Assembly (NCBI RefSeq): GCF_015350975.1
Contig: NZ_JADKRX010000002.1
Coordinates: 594,004 to 658,003, forward strand
DNA from: Curtobacterium sp. VKM Ac-1395
Lineage (GTDB): Bacteria; Actinomycetota; Actinomycetes; Actinomycetales; Microbacteriaceae
Length of the DNA: 64,000 nucleotides
Direction of reading: 5' to 3'
The notes below the pieces were generated by a model. That model did not search any database, had not been told where the DNA came from, and saw only the letters and a program-made list of their open reading frames with translations. Positions 45,822-54,860 of the stretch are shown piece after piece; position 1 is the first letter of the stretch; every line of letters begins with the position of its first letter. Both the position numbers and the translations under genes were made by a program.

Positions 45822-47753
45822 GTGACCGCGACAGATGCCCGGATCAGACGCTGGATGCTCCAGGACGACAGCGGCGCCGACCACCAGGGCCCCCACCAGG
45901 TCGAGGTCGACAAGACCCACCCGTGGTGGCGGGTGATGTGCCTGACGGGCGTCGACTACTTCTCCACCCTCGGCTACCAGCCCGCGATCGCCGCGCTCGC
46001 CGCCGGGCTGCTGTCCCCGATCGCGACGATCGTGCTCGTCCTCGTGACGCTGTTCGGCGCCCTGCCCGTGTACCGCCGGGTGGCGCAGGACAGCTTCCGC
46101 GGCGCCGGGTCGATCATGATGCTCGAGAAGCTGCTGCCCTGGTGGGCGGGCAAGCTGCTCGTGCTGGTCCTGCTCGGGTTCGCCGTGACGGACTTCATGA
46201 TCACGATGACGCTCTCCGCCGCCGACGCGACCGCGCACATCGCCGAGAACCCCTTCACCCCGCACTGGTTCACCGAGATCCCGGTGCCGATCACCCTCGT
46301 GCTGCTGCTCCTGCTCGGCGTCGTGTTCCTCCGCGGGTTCAAGGAGGCCATCGGCATCGCCACGGGGCTCGTCGCGGTGTTCCTCGCGCTGAACGCCGTC
46401 GTGGTCGTCGTCGCACTGCTCCACGTGGCCGAGCGCCCGACCGTCGCCAGTGACTGGTGGAGCGGCCTGACCGCGCAGCACAGCAGCCCGCTCGCCATGG
46501 TCGGCATCGCCCTGCTGGTCTTCCCGAAGCTCGCGCTCGGCCTGTCCGGGTTCGAGACCGGCGTCGCGGTGATGCCGCAGGTCCGGGGGGACGCTGCCGA
46601 CGAGGGGCAGCCCCGACCGCTCGGGCGCATCCGCGGCACGCAGCGGCTGCTGACGGTCGCGGCCGTCATCATGAGCACGTTCCTCATCACGTCGTCGATC
46701 GCGACGACGTTCCTCATCCCGCAGCACGAGTTCCAGCCGGGCGGCCAGGCGAACGGGCGCGCCCTGGCGTTCCTGGCGCACGAGTACCTCGGGCCGGCGT
46801 TCGGCACCGTGTACGACGTCTCGACGGTCGCGATCCTGTGGTTCGCCGGCGCGAGCGCGATGGCCGGGCTCCTCAACCTCGTGCCGCGCTTCCTGCCGCG
46901 GTACGGCATGGCGCCGCAGTGGGCCCGGGCGACCCGACCGCTCGTGGTCATCTTCACGCTCATCGCCTTCGTGATCACGCTCATCTTCCAGGCCAGCGTC
47001 GACGCGCAGGGCGGCGCGTACGCCACGGGTGTCCTCGTGCTCATCACCAGCGCAGCCGTCGCGGTGACGCTGTCAGCGCGTCGTCGGCAGCAGCGGAAGC
47101 GCACGATCGCCTACGCCGTCATCGCGGTCGTGTTCATCTACACGACGATCGCCAACGTCATCGAGCGGCCCGACGGCGTCCGGATCGCGGCCGTCTTCAT
47201 CGTCGCGATCGTCGTCGTGTCGCTGGTCTCGCGGGTCCGGCGGTCGTTCGAGCTGCGGGCATCGTCGATCGAGCTCGACGCCACCGCACGGCAGTTCGTC
47301 GAGGCCGACGCCGACCAGTTCAGTTCCGTGTGCATCATCGCGAACGAACCCGGAGCCGGCACCGCGGCGGCGTACCGGGCGAAGGGGCGCGAGGAACGCC
47401 GCGACTCCGGCATCCCGGCCCGCGTGCCCACGATGTTCCTCGAGGTCCTGCCCGCCGACTCGTCCGACTTCGAGGAGGACCTGGTCGTCGAGGGCCACGT
47501 CGTGCACGGGCACCGCGTGCTCCGGGTCCGCTCCGGCAACGTGCCGAACACGATCGCGTCGACGCTGCTGGCCATCCGCGACATCGCCGGGGTCGTCCCG
47601 AGCATCTACTTCGAGTGGAACGAGGGCAGCCCGATCCGCAACGCGATCCGCTTCGTCTTCACGGGCGTCGGGGACGTCGCCCCGGTGACACGCGAGGTCC
47701 TGCGCGAGGCCGAACCCGAGGTGGGCCGCCGGCCGAGCGTCCACGTGTCCTGA
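45822..47753 (+). CDS. APC-superfamily amino acid permease with soluble C-terminus
   Basis: 643 residues. The first 470 hold about 11-12 helices of an APC transporter, opening with [30 protein letters not shown], where the unwound helix 1 ([11 protein letters not shown]) binds substrate. The last 170 residues are soluble and include [12 protein letters not shown] and [20 protein letters not shown]. Such a domain is seen in actinobacterial APC proteins of unknown substrate. Amino acid import is the default prediction. Convergent with the ligase gene. Confidence 0.85.
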   Translation: MTATDARIRRWMLQDDSGADHQGPHQVEVDKTHPWWRVMCLTGVDYFSTLGYQPAIAALAAGLLSPIATIVLVLVTLFGALPVYRRVAQDSFRGAGSIMMLEKLLPWWAGKLLVLVLLGFAVTDFMITMTLSAADATAHIAENPFTPHWFTEIPVPITLVLLLLLGVVFLRGFKEAIGIATGLVAVFLALNAVVVVVALLHVAERPTVASDWWSGLTAQHSSPLAMVGIALLVFPKLALGLSGFETGVAVMPQVRGDAADEGQPRPLGRIRGTQRLLTVAAVIMSTFLITSSIATTFLIPQHEFQPGGQANGRALAFLAHEYLGPAFGTVYDVSTVAILWFAGASAMAGLLNLVPRFLPRYGMAPQWARATRPLVVIFTLIAFVITLIFQASVDAQGGAYATGVLVLITSAAVAVTLSARRRQQRKRTIAYAVIAVVFIYTTIANVIERPDGVRIAAVFIVAIVVVSLVSRVRRSFELRASSIELDATARQFVEADADQFSSVCIIANEPGAGTAAAYRAKGREERRDSGIPARVPTMFLEVLPADSSDFEEDLVVEGHVVHGHRVLRVRSGNVPNTIASTLLAIRDIAGVVPSIYFEWNEGSPIRNAIRFVFTGVGDVAPVTREVLREAEPEVGRRPSVHVS

Positions 47754-47824
47754 CGCCCAGCCCAGCCCAGCCCCGGACGGGGCGCGCGGTGCCCTGCCAG
47801 CGCGGGGCGGGCCTCCCGTCTGGA

Positions 47825-49510
47825 CTACTTGCCCAGGATCTGGTCCCGCACCTTGCGCCGCAGGACCTTGCCGATCATGGAACGGGGCAGGTCCTCGACC
47901 ACGACGACCCGGCGCGGCACCTTGTACGCCGCCATGTGCTCGCGGGCGTAGGCCCGGAGCGCGTCGGGGTCGAACGTGGCGGGGTCGGTCGGCACGACCG
48001 CGGCGACGACCTGCTCGTTGCCACCGGTGGTGATGCCGACGACGGCGACCTCGCGGACGCTGGGGTGCTTGACGAGGGTGTCCTCGACCTCGGTCGGGGC
48101 GACGTTGAAGCCGCCCGTGATGATGAGCTCCTTGAGGCGGTCGACGATGTGCACGAAGCCGTCGGCGTCGATCGCGACGATGTCACCGGTGCGGAACCAG
48201 CCGTCGGCGGTGAAGACCTCGTCCGTCGCCTCGGCCTTGCCCCAGTAGCCGCTGAACACCTGCGGGCCGCGGACCTGGAGCTCGCCGGCCTCGTCGGTGC
48301 CGAGGACCTTGGAGGCGTCGTCCGGGTCGACCACACGGGCCTCGGTGGAGGGCAGCGGCAGCCCGACCGCGCCGAGTCGTCGGGAGTCGGCGACGGGGTT
48401 GGCCATGAGCACGGGGGAGCACTCGGACAGGCCGTAGCCCTCCACGAGGTAGCCGCCGGTGCGGGCCTCCCACGGTTCGATGACGTCCTGGGAGAGCGGC
48501 ATCGCGCCGGAGATGCCGATGGCGATGCCCTTGAGCGAGACCTTCTTCGAGTCTGCGGCGTGCTGCAGCCGGGTGTAGATCGGCGGCACGGCGGGCAGGA
48601 ACGTCGGCGGACGCTTCTTGATCGCGGCCAGGACGAGGTCCGGGTCGAACGCGGGGAAGAGCACGAGGCGTCCGGCGATGCTCATCGCGAAGGTCAGGCA
48701 GAGCGTCAGGCCGTAGGCGTGGAACATCGGCAGGACCGCGTGCACGACGCTGTTGTCACCGGCCTGGATCTGCGGGATCCAGGCACGCGCCTGTGCGGCG
48801 TTCGCCATCAGGTTGCCGTGGCTGAGGACCGCGCCCTTCGGGGTGCCCGTCGTGCCGGAGGTGTACTGGATCAGCGCGACGTCGTTCGTCGTCGGGCGCG
48901 GGTGGCGCTTCGGCAGGCGGCGGGTGTACACGAGGTCGTCCCACGTCGTCGTCCCGCGGACCTTCGTCGTGAGCTTCGCGCGGGACTCGCGTGCCTTCGC
49001 GACCGGCAGCGACAGGGCCAGGCGGGTGGTGCGGGGCATCGCACGGGTCAGGTCGACCGACACGACGGCGTCGAGGGCGACGTCGGCGGGGAAGTCCTGC
49101 AGCGTCGCGACGGACTTGTCCCAGACGACGGCGACACGTGCTCCGTGGTCCTCGAACTGGTGGCGGAGCTCGCGCGGCGTGTAGAGCGGGTTGTGCTCGA
49201 CGACGATCGCCCCGAGCCGCAGGATCGCGTAGAACGCCACGACGTGCTGCGGGCAGTTCGGCAGGACCAGGGCCACGCGGTCACCGGCAGTCACGCCGAG
49301 CTTGCGGAGGCCGTTCGCCGCGCGGAGGACCTGCTCCTCGAGGTCGGCGTACGAGGTGGTCCGGCCGAAGAACTCCAGCGCGACGAACTTCGGGAACCGC
49401 GTCGCGGAGGTCTCCACGAGGTCGAAGAGCGACCCCGTCTGCTCCTCGATGTCGTCCGGGACCCCGGAGGCGTAGGCGGCAAGCCAGGGACGGTCGTTGT
49501 CGATGCTCAC
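47825..49510 (-). CDS. Long-chain fatty acid-CoA ligase (AMP-binding)
   Basis: Activates fatty acids to acyl-CoA through an acyl-adenylate. The 561 residues carry the P-loop-like LIQYTSGTTGTPKGAVLSHGN, the linker YGLSECSPVLMANP, GWFRTGDIVAIDADGFVHIVDRLKELI and the C-terminal catalytic lysine in RSMIGKVLRRKVRDQIL. The GTG at 49510 reads VSIDNDRPW and is leaderless (TAGGTT, 49517-49522 minus, 6 bases upstream). The chain-length range cannot be judged. A small CCCCG/CGGGG hairpin (47771-47782) lies between it and the convergent permease gene. Confidence 0.92.
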   Translation of the reverse strand: MSIDNDRPWLAAYASGVPDDIEEQTGSLFDLVETSATRFPKFVALEFFGRTTSYADLEEQVLRAANGLRKLGVTAGDRVALVLPNCPQHVVAFYAILRLGAIVVEHNPLYTPRELRHQFEDHGARVAVVWDKSVATLQDFPADVALDAVVSVDLTRAMPRTTRLALSLPVAKARESRAKLTTKVRGTTTWDDLVYTRRLPKRHPRPTTNDVALIQYTSGTTGTPKGAVLSHGNLMANAAQARAWIPQIQAGDNSVVHAVLPMFHAYGLTLCLTFAMSIAGRLVLFPAFDPDLVLAAIKKRPPTFLPAVPPIYTRLQHAADSKKVSLKGIAIGISGAMPLSQDVIEPWEARTGGYLVEGYGLSECSPVLMANPVADSRRLGAVGLPLPSTEARVVDPDDASKVLGTDEAGELQVRGPQVFSGYWGKAEATDEVFTADGWFRTGDIVAIDADGFVHIVDRLKELIITGGFNVAPTEVEDTLVKHPSVREVAVVGITTGGNEQVVAAVVPTDPATFDPDALRAYAREHMAAYKVPRRVVVVEDLPRSMIGKVLRRKVRDQILGK

Positions 49511-49618
49511 AGGTCCAACCTAGCGGCGGGGCCCGCGGCAGGCTGTGAGCCACGGCCCGTCATCCGGGGCACGCGTCGCGTGCGGCCCGCTGTCAGGGGT
49601 CGGACGGACGATGGGAGC

Positions 49619-50554
49619 ATGTCCTTCGTCACCGGTGCGTTCCGCTCCCGCCTCCAGGCCACCTTCACGGGCAGCGACCAGGGCAGCCCGGCATGGGTCG
49701 ACGAACTCGAGCAGGGCACGGACGCGGGCTTCTTCGGCCCGGGCAGCGCGACGTGGTCGGTGCACGGCGGCCAGCAGACGATCGTCGCCGGCGTCCGCGC
49801 GCTCCTCGTGCAGGCCCTGCACCCCGGTGCCCTCGCCGGCGTGGCCGACCACTCCCGCTACCGCGAGGACCCCTTCGGCCGCCTCGCCGGCACCATCCGC
49901 TGGATCTACACGGTCTCGCACGGCGACACCGCCACGGCGACCGGGGCGAGCAACTGGGTGCTGCGCCTGCACGAGCGTGTCCGCGGGCAGTACGTCGACG
50001 GCCACGGCGTGACGAAGGACTACGCCGCGAACGACCCCGACCTGGCCCGCTGGGTCCACCTGGCCTTCACCGACGCCTTCCTCCGCGCCGCGCAGCAGTG
50101 GGGCGAACCGATCCCCGGCGGCGCCGACGCCTACGTCCGCGAGTGGGCGATCGCCGGACGCCTGATGCACGTCGAGGACGCCCCCGAGTCCGAAGCCGAG
50201 CTGCGCGCCCAGATGGACGGGTACCTCGACCGCGGCGAACTCGCGGTCACGCCCCGCACGCGCGAGGTCGTCCGCTTCATCAGGAACCCGCCGCTCGCCC
50301 GCATGCTCCGGCCGGGCTACCAGGCGCTGTTCCAGGGTGCCGTGTCGACGCTCGACCCGCGGCACCGGTCGATGCTCGGCCTGCGGTCGCCCGGTGTCGG
50401 TCCGGTCGAGTTCCCCGTCGCCAGGACGACGGGCCTGGTCCTCGACGGCATCGGCGCCGTGCTCGGCAACCAGACCGGCACGGAGCGCGCAGCGCTCACG
50501 CGCATCGCGCGGCTGGAACGCGAGGCGGGGAGCCCGGAGCAGCCGGCGGCCTGA
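49619..50554 (+). CDS. DUF2236 (oxygenase MpaB-like) protein
   Basis: A 311-residue protein of the DUF2236 family, related to the fungal MpaB and latex-clearing oxygenases that bind heme. Family segments are ALLVQALHPGALAGVADHSRYREDPFGRLAGTIRWI, with histidines that may bind heme, WVHLAFTDAFLRAAQQWG and VVRFIRNPPLARMLRPGYQALFQGAVSTL. Its reaction in bacteria is not established. The ATG is followed from GACGAT, a poor -10, at 6 bases; a weak GGGAG also lies there. A GGAGGC palindrome follows. Confidence 0.82.
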   Translation: MSFVTGAFRSRLQATFTGSDQGSPAWVDELEQGTDAGFFGPGSATWSVHGGQQTIVAGVRALLVQALHPGALAGVADHSRYREDPFGRLAGTIRWIYTVSHGDTATATGASNWVLRLHERVRGQYVDGHGVTKDYAANDPDLARWVHLAFTDAFLRAAQQWGEPIPGGADAYVREWAIAGRLMHVEDAPESEAELRAQMDGYLDRGELAVTPRTREVVRFIRNPPLARMLRPGYQALFQGAVSTLDPRHRSMLGLRSPGVGPVEFPVARTTGLVLDGIGAVLGNQTGTERAALTRIARLEREAGSPEQPAA

Positions 50555-50568
50555 CACGCCCACAGACG

Positions 50569-50608
50569 GACGGGAGGCCCGGTGTCAGCTGACACCGGGC
50601 CTCCCGTC
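50569..50608. terminator. GGAGGC-family perfect palindrome between convergent genes
   Basis: Forty bases, perfectly self-complementary: arms from GACGGGAGGCCCGGTGTC (50569-50586) around AGCT. It separates the DUF2236 gene from the convergent aldo-keto reductase gene. Confidence 0.75.
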
Positions 50609-50623
50609 TGCTCCGTGGTGGCG

Positions 50624-51715
50624 TCAGAAACCGGACGGCACCCGAGGCGTGTAGGCGGACTCGAGTCGCGTGACCTCGTCCTCGGTGAGCTCGATCGCGG
50701 ACGCGGCGACCGCGTCGTCGATGTGGTGCTCCTTGGTCGCGCCGATGATCGGCGCGGTGACGGCGTCCTTGCCGGCGACCCAGGCGAGTGCGATCTGCGC
50801 CATGCTGACGCCCCGCTCCGCGGCGATCGACTCGACGGCGCCGACGATCGTGCGGTTGGCGTCCTCGTCCTGGCGGTAGAGGGTCTTGCCGAACTCGTCG
50901 GTGGTGGACCGCGAGCCGGAGCCCTCGGCGTCCCAGGGGCGGGTGACCTTGCCGCGGGCCAGGGGGCTCCACGGGATCACGCCCACACCGGTGGCGGCGC
51001 AGAAGGGGTGCATCTCGCGCTCCTCCTCGCGCTCGAGCAGGTTGTACTGGTCCTGCATGCTCACGAACTTGGTCCAGCCGTGCAGCTCGGCGGTGTGCTG
51101 CATCTGGGCGAACTGCCACGCCCACATGCTGCTGGCACCGATGTAGCGCGCCTTGCCGGCCTTGACGACGTCGTGGAGGGCCTCCATCGTCTCCTCGACC
51201 GGGGTCAGCGGGTCGAAGCGGTGGATCTGGTACAGGTCGACGTAGTCCGTGCCGAGGCGGGTCAGCGAGGCGTCGATCTCGTGCATGATCGCGACGCGGG
51301 ACAGGCCGGCACCGTTCTTGCCGGGGCGCATCCGGTTGAAGACCTTCGTGAAGACCTGGACGTCCTCACGCGGGGCGAGCTCCTTGAGGAGCGTCCCGGT
51401 GATCTCCTCGCTCGAGCCGTCGGAGTACACGTTGGCGGTGTCGAACGTCGTGATGCCGGCGTCGAACGCACGGCGGACGAAGGGCCTCGCGGCGTCGATG
51501 TCCACGCTCCAGGCGTGGGAGCCGCGGTCCGGGTCGCCGTAGGACATCATCCCGAGGACGACGTTGCTGATCTCGAGTCCGGTGTGGCCGAGGCGCACCG
51601 TCCCCGCCGTGGTGCTGCTGTCGTTCGTGGTGCTGGTGGTGTCGTTCGTGGTGCTGGTGGTGTCGTTCGTGGTGGTGCCTGCGCTTCCGGGTGTCGTGTC
51701 GCTCGTGGAGGTCAT
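50624..51715 (-). CDS. Aldo/keto reductase with repeat-bearing N-terminus
   Basis: A 363-residue NADPH-dependent reductase (TIM barrel). Motifs: GITTFDTANVYSDGSSEEI with the Asp and Tyr of the catalytic tetrad, GTDYVDLYQIHRFDPLTPVEETMEAL, VSMQDQYNLLEREEEREM and GVIPWSPLARGKV. The first 36 residues are a low-complexity Thr, Asn and Asp stretch from a 21-base tandem repeat at 51621-51676 (TTNDTTS units). The ATG at 51715 overlaps the stop of the DinB-type gene by 4 bases, so they form an operon. Substrate unknown. Confidence 0.9.
   Translation of the reverse strand: MTSTSDTTPGSAGTTTNDTTSTTNDTTSTTNDSSTTAGTVRLGHTGLEISNVVLGMMSYGDPDRGSHAWSVDIDAARPFVRRAFDAGITTFDTANVYSDGSSEEITGTLLKELAPREDVQVFTKVFNRMRPGKNGAGLSRVAIMHEIDASLTRLGTDYVDLYQIHRFDPLTPVEETMEALHDVVKAGKARYIGASSMWAWQFAQMQHTAELHGWTKFVSMQDQYNLLEREEEREMHPFCAATGVGVIPWSPLARGKVTRPWDAEGSGSRSTTDEFGKTLYRQDEDANRTIVGAVESIAAERGVSMAQIALAWVAGKDAVTAPIIGATKEHHIDDAVAASAIELTEDEVTRLESAYTPRVPSGF
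51621..51676 (-). repeat. 21-base tandem repeat, 2.7 copies, coding TTNDTTS
   Basis: Units at 51621-51641 and 51642-51662 and a partial third, inside the 5' end of the aldo/keto reductase gene; all in frame. Confidence 0.85.
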
Positions 51716-52278
51716 GCAGCCACTCTGGCATCGCGCCCTGTGACGGCGAGCAGGCGGACCTGGAGCGGGGCGTCCTCGCCGACCTCGACCGGCGCGGCGT
51801 ACAGCCCGGTCTCCGCGAGGGACTCGATCTGCGGTTCGAAGTGGTGCCACACCGCGCGGACGAGTTCGTCCGGCAGGGTCTCGTCGCTGCCGGTTGCCCG
51901 GGCGAGGTCCCACGTGTGGATCGCGATGTCCGAGGTCTGCTCCGCGAGGTACTCACCCGCCGGCACCACGTCCGTCGCCAGGTGCACGGGGGTGTCCTGC
52001 GGTGCCTTCGCCCAGGCCTCGGTCGCGGCGCTCGCGAAGCGCTGCCACTCGGCCACGAGGTCCTCGCCCACGGGCTCCAGGTCCGCCTTCGCCTGCTCGT
52101 GGTCGCACCCGGTGAGCAGGTGCGGGATCCACCGCTGCTCGTCGATGACGTGCGTGACGAGGTCCCTGGTGGTCCATTCGGAGTCGGGCGTCGAGGCGTC
52201 CCACGCGGTGACGGCGGCGACGCGGCGGCCGAACTCGGCTGCCGCCAGTGCTTGCAACGCGATCCAGTCGGTGGCCAT
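51712..52278 (-). CDS. DinB-like metal-binding protein (TIGR03086/mycothiol-dependent maleylpyruvate isomerase N-domain type)
   Basis: A 188-residue four-helix-bundle protein. WTTRDLVTHVIDEQRWIPHLL contains the first metal His, and EQTSDIAIHTWDLARATG the HxxDLA-type second site of TIGR03086 proteins. Members of this class are thought to be mycothiol-linked transferases in actinobacteria. ATG 52278 has AGGAG 8 bases upstream, which favours it over the ATG at 52299. TACCGT (52357-52362 minus) is the probable -10. Co-operonic with the aldo/keto reductase. Confidence 0.82.
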   Translation of the reverse strand: MATDWIALQALAAAEFGRRVAAVTAWDASTPDSEWTTRDLVTHVIDEQRWIPHLLTGCDHEQAKADLEPVGEDLVAEWQRFASAATEAWAKAPQDTPVHLATDVVPAGEYLAEQTSDIAIHTWDLARATGSDETLPDELVRAVWHHFEPQIESLAETGLYAAPVEVGEDAPLQVRLLAVTGRDARVAA

Positions 52279-52533
52279 GGGGGTGCTCCTGTTCGTCATG
52301 GTGTGGCGTGCAACCGGCCTGGCGCGCTGCGGATTCCCGCGCCCGGCCGTGGTGCCACGGTAGCGGGGTGGGCGCGGGCGCGGCGCGCGGGCGGTTGCGG
52401 GTGCGGCGGTCGCGGGTGCGGGGGCGCGGCGCGCGGGCGGTTGCGGGTGCGGCGGGGTCCGGGCGCGGGCGCGCGGGCGGGTGGGGGTGCGTGGGTGGGC
52501 GGGCGGGTGCGGGTGGGTGAGTGCCCCGGGCCC

Positions 52534-52594
52534 GCGAGCGGGCGAAACACCGTGGTGGGTTGGATGAGCGACCCGGCGGTTCCGCCCGCTCACC
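52534..52594. repeat. GAGCGGGCG-family palindrome, copy A
   Basis: Arms GAGCGGGCG (52536-52544) and CGCCCGCTC (52583-52591); inner sequence starts AAACACCGTGGTG. Confidence 0.75.
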
Positions 52595-52729
52595 CGGCCG
52601 GGTCAGGCAAGTGGAGGCCCAAGCGCGGAATCGGGCAGGTGACGCAGGCGGATGAGGGCGGCCGCGGCGCGGCGCACCCGGACGCGGGAGACCGTGGCAC
52701 ACGTGGCACCCGCGGCACCCGTGGCACCC

Positions 52730-52789
52730 GTGAGCGGGCGAAATACCGCGGTACGCGGGCGGGCTGACCCTGCACTTCCGCCCGCTCAC
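52730..52789. repeat. GAGCGGGCG-family palindrome, copy B
   Basis: Arms GTGAGCGGGCG (52730-52740) and CGCCCGCTCAC (52779-52789); inner sequence starts AAATACCGCGGT. Confidence 0.75.
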
Positions 52790-52892
52790 CCGTTGGGTGG
52801 TGCCGCCTGGAGGCTCGGCTCGGCTCCCCGACGCCGGCCCGCGACGATCGTGCGTCTCCCGCGGAAGCGAGTGATCGAGCGGGTGAGCGGGT

Positions 52893-52948
52893 GAGCGGGC
52901 GGAAGAGCGCAGTGCGTTGACCGAGCGACCACGGTGTTCCGCCCGCTC
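52893..52948. repeat. GAGCGGGCG-family palindrome, copy C (reverse orientation)
   Basis: Perfect 12-base arms GAGCGGGCGGAA (52893-52904) and TTCCGCCCGCTC (52937-52948). Read on the minus strand its inner part (CACCGTGGT) matches copy A. Confidence 0.75.
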
Positions 52949-53052
52949 GCCCAACCGCAGGAGGGCCCACGGGGTACGTCATTGTGGAAGCGGTCGGAGT
53001 ACCGGCGTGCAGAACGACCTTGCTCGCTCAACGCCTGGCAGCGCATCCGGAC

Positions 53053-53095
53053 ACGACGAAGCCCCGGCGCCGCAAGGGCGTCGGGGCTTCGTCGT
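53053..53095 (-). terminator. Terminator hairpin of yceI
   Basis: Arms ACGACGAAGCCCCG (53053-53066) and CGGGGCTTCGTCGT (53082-53095), extended inwards by GCGCC/GGGCG with small mismatches. It starts 48 bases after the stop at 53144. Confidence 0.75.
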
Positions 53096-53143
53096 GCTGG
53101 GTGAGGAGTGTTCGTGCTCTCAGTCAGCGAGTGGATCCGAGGA

Positions 53144-53704
53144 CTACGCCGCCTGGAGGACGAACTGGACGTCGAGGTTGATCGTGACGTCGTTGCCGAG
53201 GGTGAAGCCGCCGGCCTCGAGGGCCGCGTTCCAGTTCACGCCGAACTCGGTGCGGTCGATCTTGGTGGTCGCCTCGGCGCCGAGCTTGGTCTGGCCGTAG
53301 CCGTCGGTGGTCACGCCGCCGAACTCGGTCTTCAGGGTGACGTTCTTGGTGACGCCGCGCAGCGAGAGCTCGCCGTCGATGAGCATGTCGTCGCCGTCCT
53401 CGCGGATGCCGGTGGAACGGAACGTCATGTGCGGGTGCTCCTCAGTGAGGAAGAAGTCACCGGTGGCCAGGTGCTGGTCGCGCTGCGGCTGGTTCGTGTT
53501 GATGCTGGAGACGTCGATCGAGGCCTCGAGCGTGGTGTCGAGGGGGTTCTCGGCGGTGACCAGGGTGGCGTCGAACTGCTCGAACTTGCCCTTGACCTTG
53601 CTGATCGCGAGGTGGCGGACCGAGAAGCTGACCTCGGAGTGGGTCGGGTCGACCTTCCAGGTGCCGGTGACGTAGCCGGGGATGGCGGAAGCGGTGAGAG
53701 CCAT
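53144..53704 (-). CDS. YceI family lipid-binding protein
   Basis: A 186-residue lipocalin-like beta-barrel that binds isoprenoid or other lipids in its family. Signature segments: GTWKVDPTHSEVSFSVRHLAISKVKGKFEQFDATL, HPHMTFRSTGI, GELSLRGVTKNVTLKTEFGG and TKIDRTEFGVNWN. There is no signal peptide, so it should stay in the cytoplasm. The ATG has a GGAAGG site. A possible MarR-type operator lies about 105 bases upstream. Confidence 0.92.
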   Translation of the reverse strand: MALTASAIPGYVTGTWKVDPTHSEVSFSVRHLAISKVKGKFEQFDATLVTAENPLDTTLEASIDVSSINTNQPQRDQHLATGDFFLTEEHPHMTFRSTGIREDGDDMLIDGELSLRGVTKNVTLKTEFGGVTTDGYGQTKLGAEATTKIDRTEFGVNWNAALEAGGFTLGNDVTINLDVQFVLQAA

Positions 53705-53808
53705 GGTGTTGTCCTTCCGGGACGACGGAGTCTGAGCGACGCGAGCGAACCGGAGGCCGATCCATGCGCCCGCATCGAGGTGATGCTACGCCATTCTGCA
53801 CCTGTTTA

Positions 53809-53822
53809 GTTGAAGCGTCAAC
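53809..53822. promoter_or_regulatory. Possible MarR-type operator upstream of yceI
   Basis: GTTGA-AGCG-TCAAC, an inverted repeat in an AT-richer patch (TAGTTGAAGCGTCAACCA), sits between the AbiEi-like gene stop and yceI. MarR-family sites often look like this and often control yceI, but no regulator gene is adjacent. Confidence 0.35.
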
Positions 53823-53828
53823 CATTGT

Positions 53829-54761
53829 TCACGCAAGCGTGGCCAGACGTCTGTCGTGGGGCCCCCGCCGACCAGCCTCGAGCAACCGACGGACGCGCCA
53901 CACGAAGCGTTCGACACCGCGTCCCACATCGTCCCCGGTCGTCCGGACCAACCACCAGTCGACGTCCTTCAGGTGCTCACCGCGCGTGAGGTCCTTCTTG
54001 AACGTGTCCGGATCGGTCCGGTGGAGGTCGCTCTCGTACTCGATCGCCACTCGGGCCTCGGGATACGCGAGGTCGACGCACGCGATCCACTGTCCGTCGA
54101 CCACGACGTCGTGGTTGAGCACGGGCTCCGGGAGCCCACGGCGGACCAGCGCCAGCCGCGCACGAGTCTCGCCGGGCGACCTGGACCCGACTCGGATCTC
54201 CTCGAGTGCCGCACGGAGGTTCACGATCCCTCGGATCCCGCGCCGCCGCCGGACTGCCGCCACGAGCTCGTCCAGTGTCACCCAGCGGAGCCAACCGACG
54301 AGCGCGTCACCGGCGATGACCAGTTCGTCGAGTGTGAGCATCGCGCCGAGCGCGACGAACGTGTCCGCCGGGCTGCTGATCGGGACGCCTCTGGCCTGCG
54401 AGCGGCGGACTGTCCCGGATCGGGCCCGATGCCCCTTGGCCCCCCGGACGCGCAGTGCCTGGTCGACGCCGATGGTGGTCACGTGCAGACGGAGGTCCCG
54501 CTCGATGCGCCGGGGGAGCGGCACGCCGAGGATCGCTGCGGCAGTCGTGTGGCTGAAGACCTGGTCGGGACGGAGGCGCGGTGCGAGTGCGCGGGCACGT
54601 TCGTCCACGGCGGTTGGTTGCGTCGCGGAGCGGGTCCCGTGGAATGCCCGGACGAGGTCCTTCGCCTCGAGCCGGCCGCGCGAGACGCCTCGGTGGAGTG
54701 CGTCCCGAACCCGGAACGAGGCGTCTCGCAGCACCATCGGGAGCGGTCGTCGTGCGGTCAT
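53829..54761 (-). CDS. AbiEi-antitoxin-like protein with endonuclease-fold C-terminus
   Basis: A 310-residue protein. The middle HTTAAAILGVPLPRRIERDLRLHVTT and RVRGAKGHR match the winged-helix and substrate-like region of actinobacterial proteins labelled type IV AbiEi antitoxin domain. The last 100 residues resemble a very-short-patch or DUF559 endonuclease fold: VVVDGQWIACVDLAYPEARVAIEYESDLHRTD, with D...ExE-like acids, then DVDWWLVRTTGDD. No partner AbiEii toxin gene is adjacent, so a toxin-antitoxin role is not supported here. ATG 54761; no clear -10 seen. Confidence 0.65.
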   Translation of the reverse strand: MTARRPLPMVLRDASFRVRDALHRGVSRGRLEAKDLVRAFHGTRSATQPTAVDERARALAPRLRPDQVFSHTTAAAILGVPLPRRIERDLRLHVTTIGVDQALRVRGAKGHRARSGTVRRSQARGVPISSPADTFVALGAMLTLDELVIAGDALVGWLRWVTLDELVAAVRRRRGIRGIVNLRAALEEIRVGSRSPGETRARLALVRRGLPEPVLNHDVVVDGQWIACVDLAYPEARVAIEYESDLHRTDPDTFKKDLTRGEHLKDVDWWLVRTTGDDVGRGVERFVWRVRRLLEAGRRGPHDRRLATLA

Positions 54762-54860
54762 CACCACATGCTCGTGCCGAGCCGTCGTCGGGAGGCCGGC
54801 CCGAGCCTCCCGAGTGCATGACTGTTGACGCGACCTGGCTGTGGAGGAACGCCGGCTCGC

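Larger units (their letters stand above)
52279..53052. other. Gene-free repeat-rich spacer
   Basis: No convincing gene is seen in about 770 bases. It holds a G-rich block with a 30-base direct repeat (52380-52409 and 52426-52455), three GAGCGGGCG-type palindromes (listed separately), four GTGGCACCC-like units (52694-52731) and CTGGAGGCTCGG (52808-52819) from the other family. Open frames here are shadows of the GC bias. Confidence 0.7.

Noticed and set aside
47771-47826. Full member of the GGAGGC palindrome family at the ligase gene end
   Set aside because: Only one arm (GGGCGGGCCTCCCG) and a small CCCCG/CGGGG hairpin are visible; no matching opposite arm.
46457-49618. Very long open frame across the permease and ligase genes
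   Set aside because: It is the antisense or shifted shadow of the APC permease and acyl-CoA ligase genes, caused by high GC; only the last part (49619-50554) codes for the DUF2236 protein.
50582-52363. 593-residue plus-strand frame opposite the aldo/keto reductase
   Set aside because: It is antisense to two genes with recognisable motifs and has no family features itself.
52320-52990. Proteins of 80-300 residues rich in Pro, Arg and Ala
   Set aside because: They read through palindromes and G-rich repeats, lack start signals and differ from the codon pattern of true genes.
53829-54761. Complete AbiE toxin-antitoxin module
   Set aside because: No AbiEii-type nucleotidyltransferase toxin gene is adjacent; neighbours are yceI and an aldo/keto reductase.
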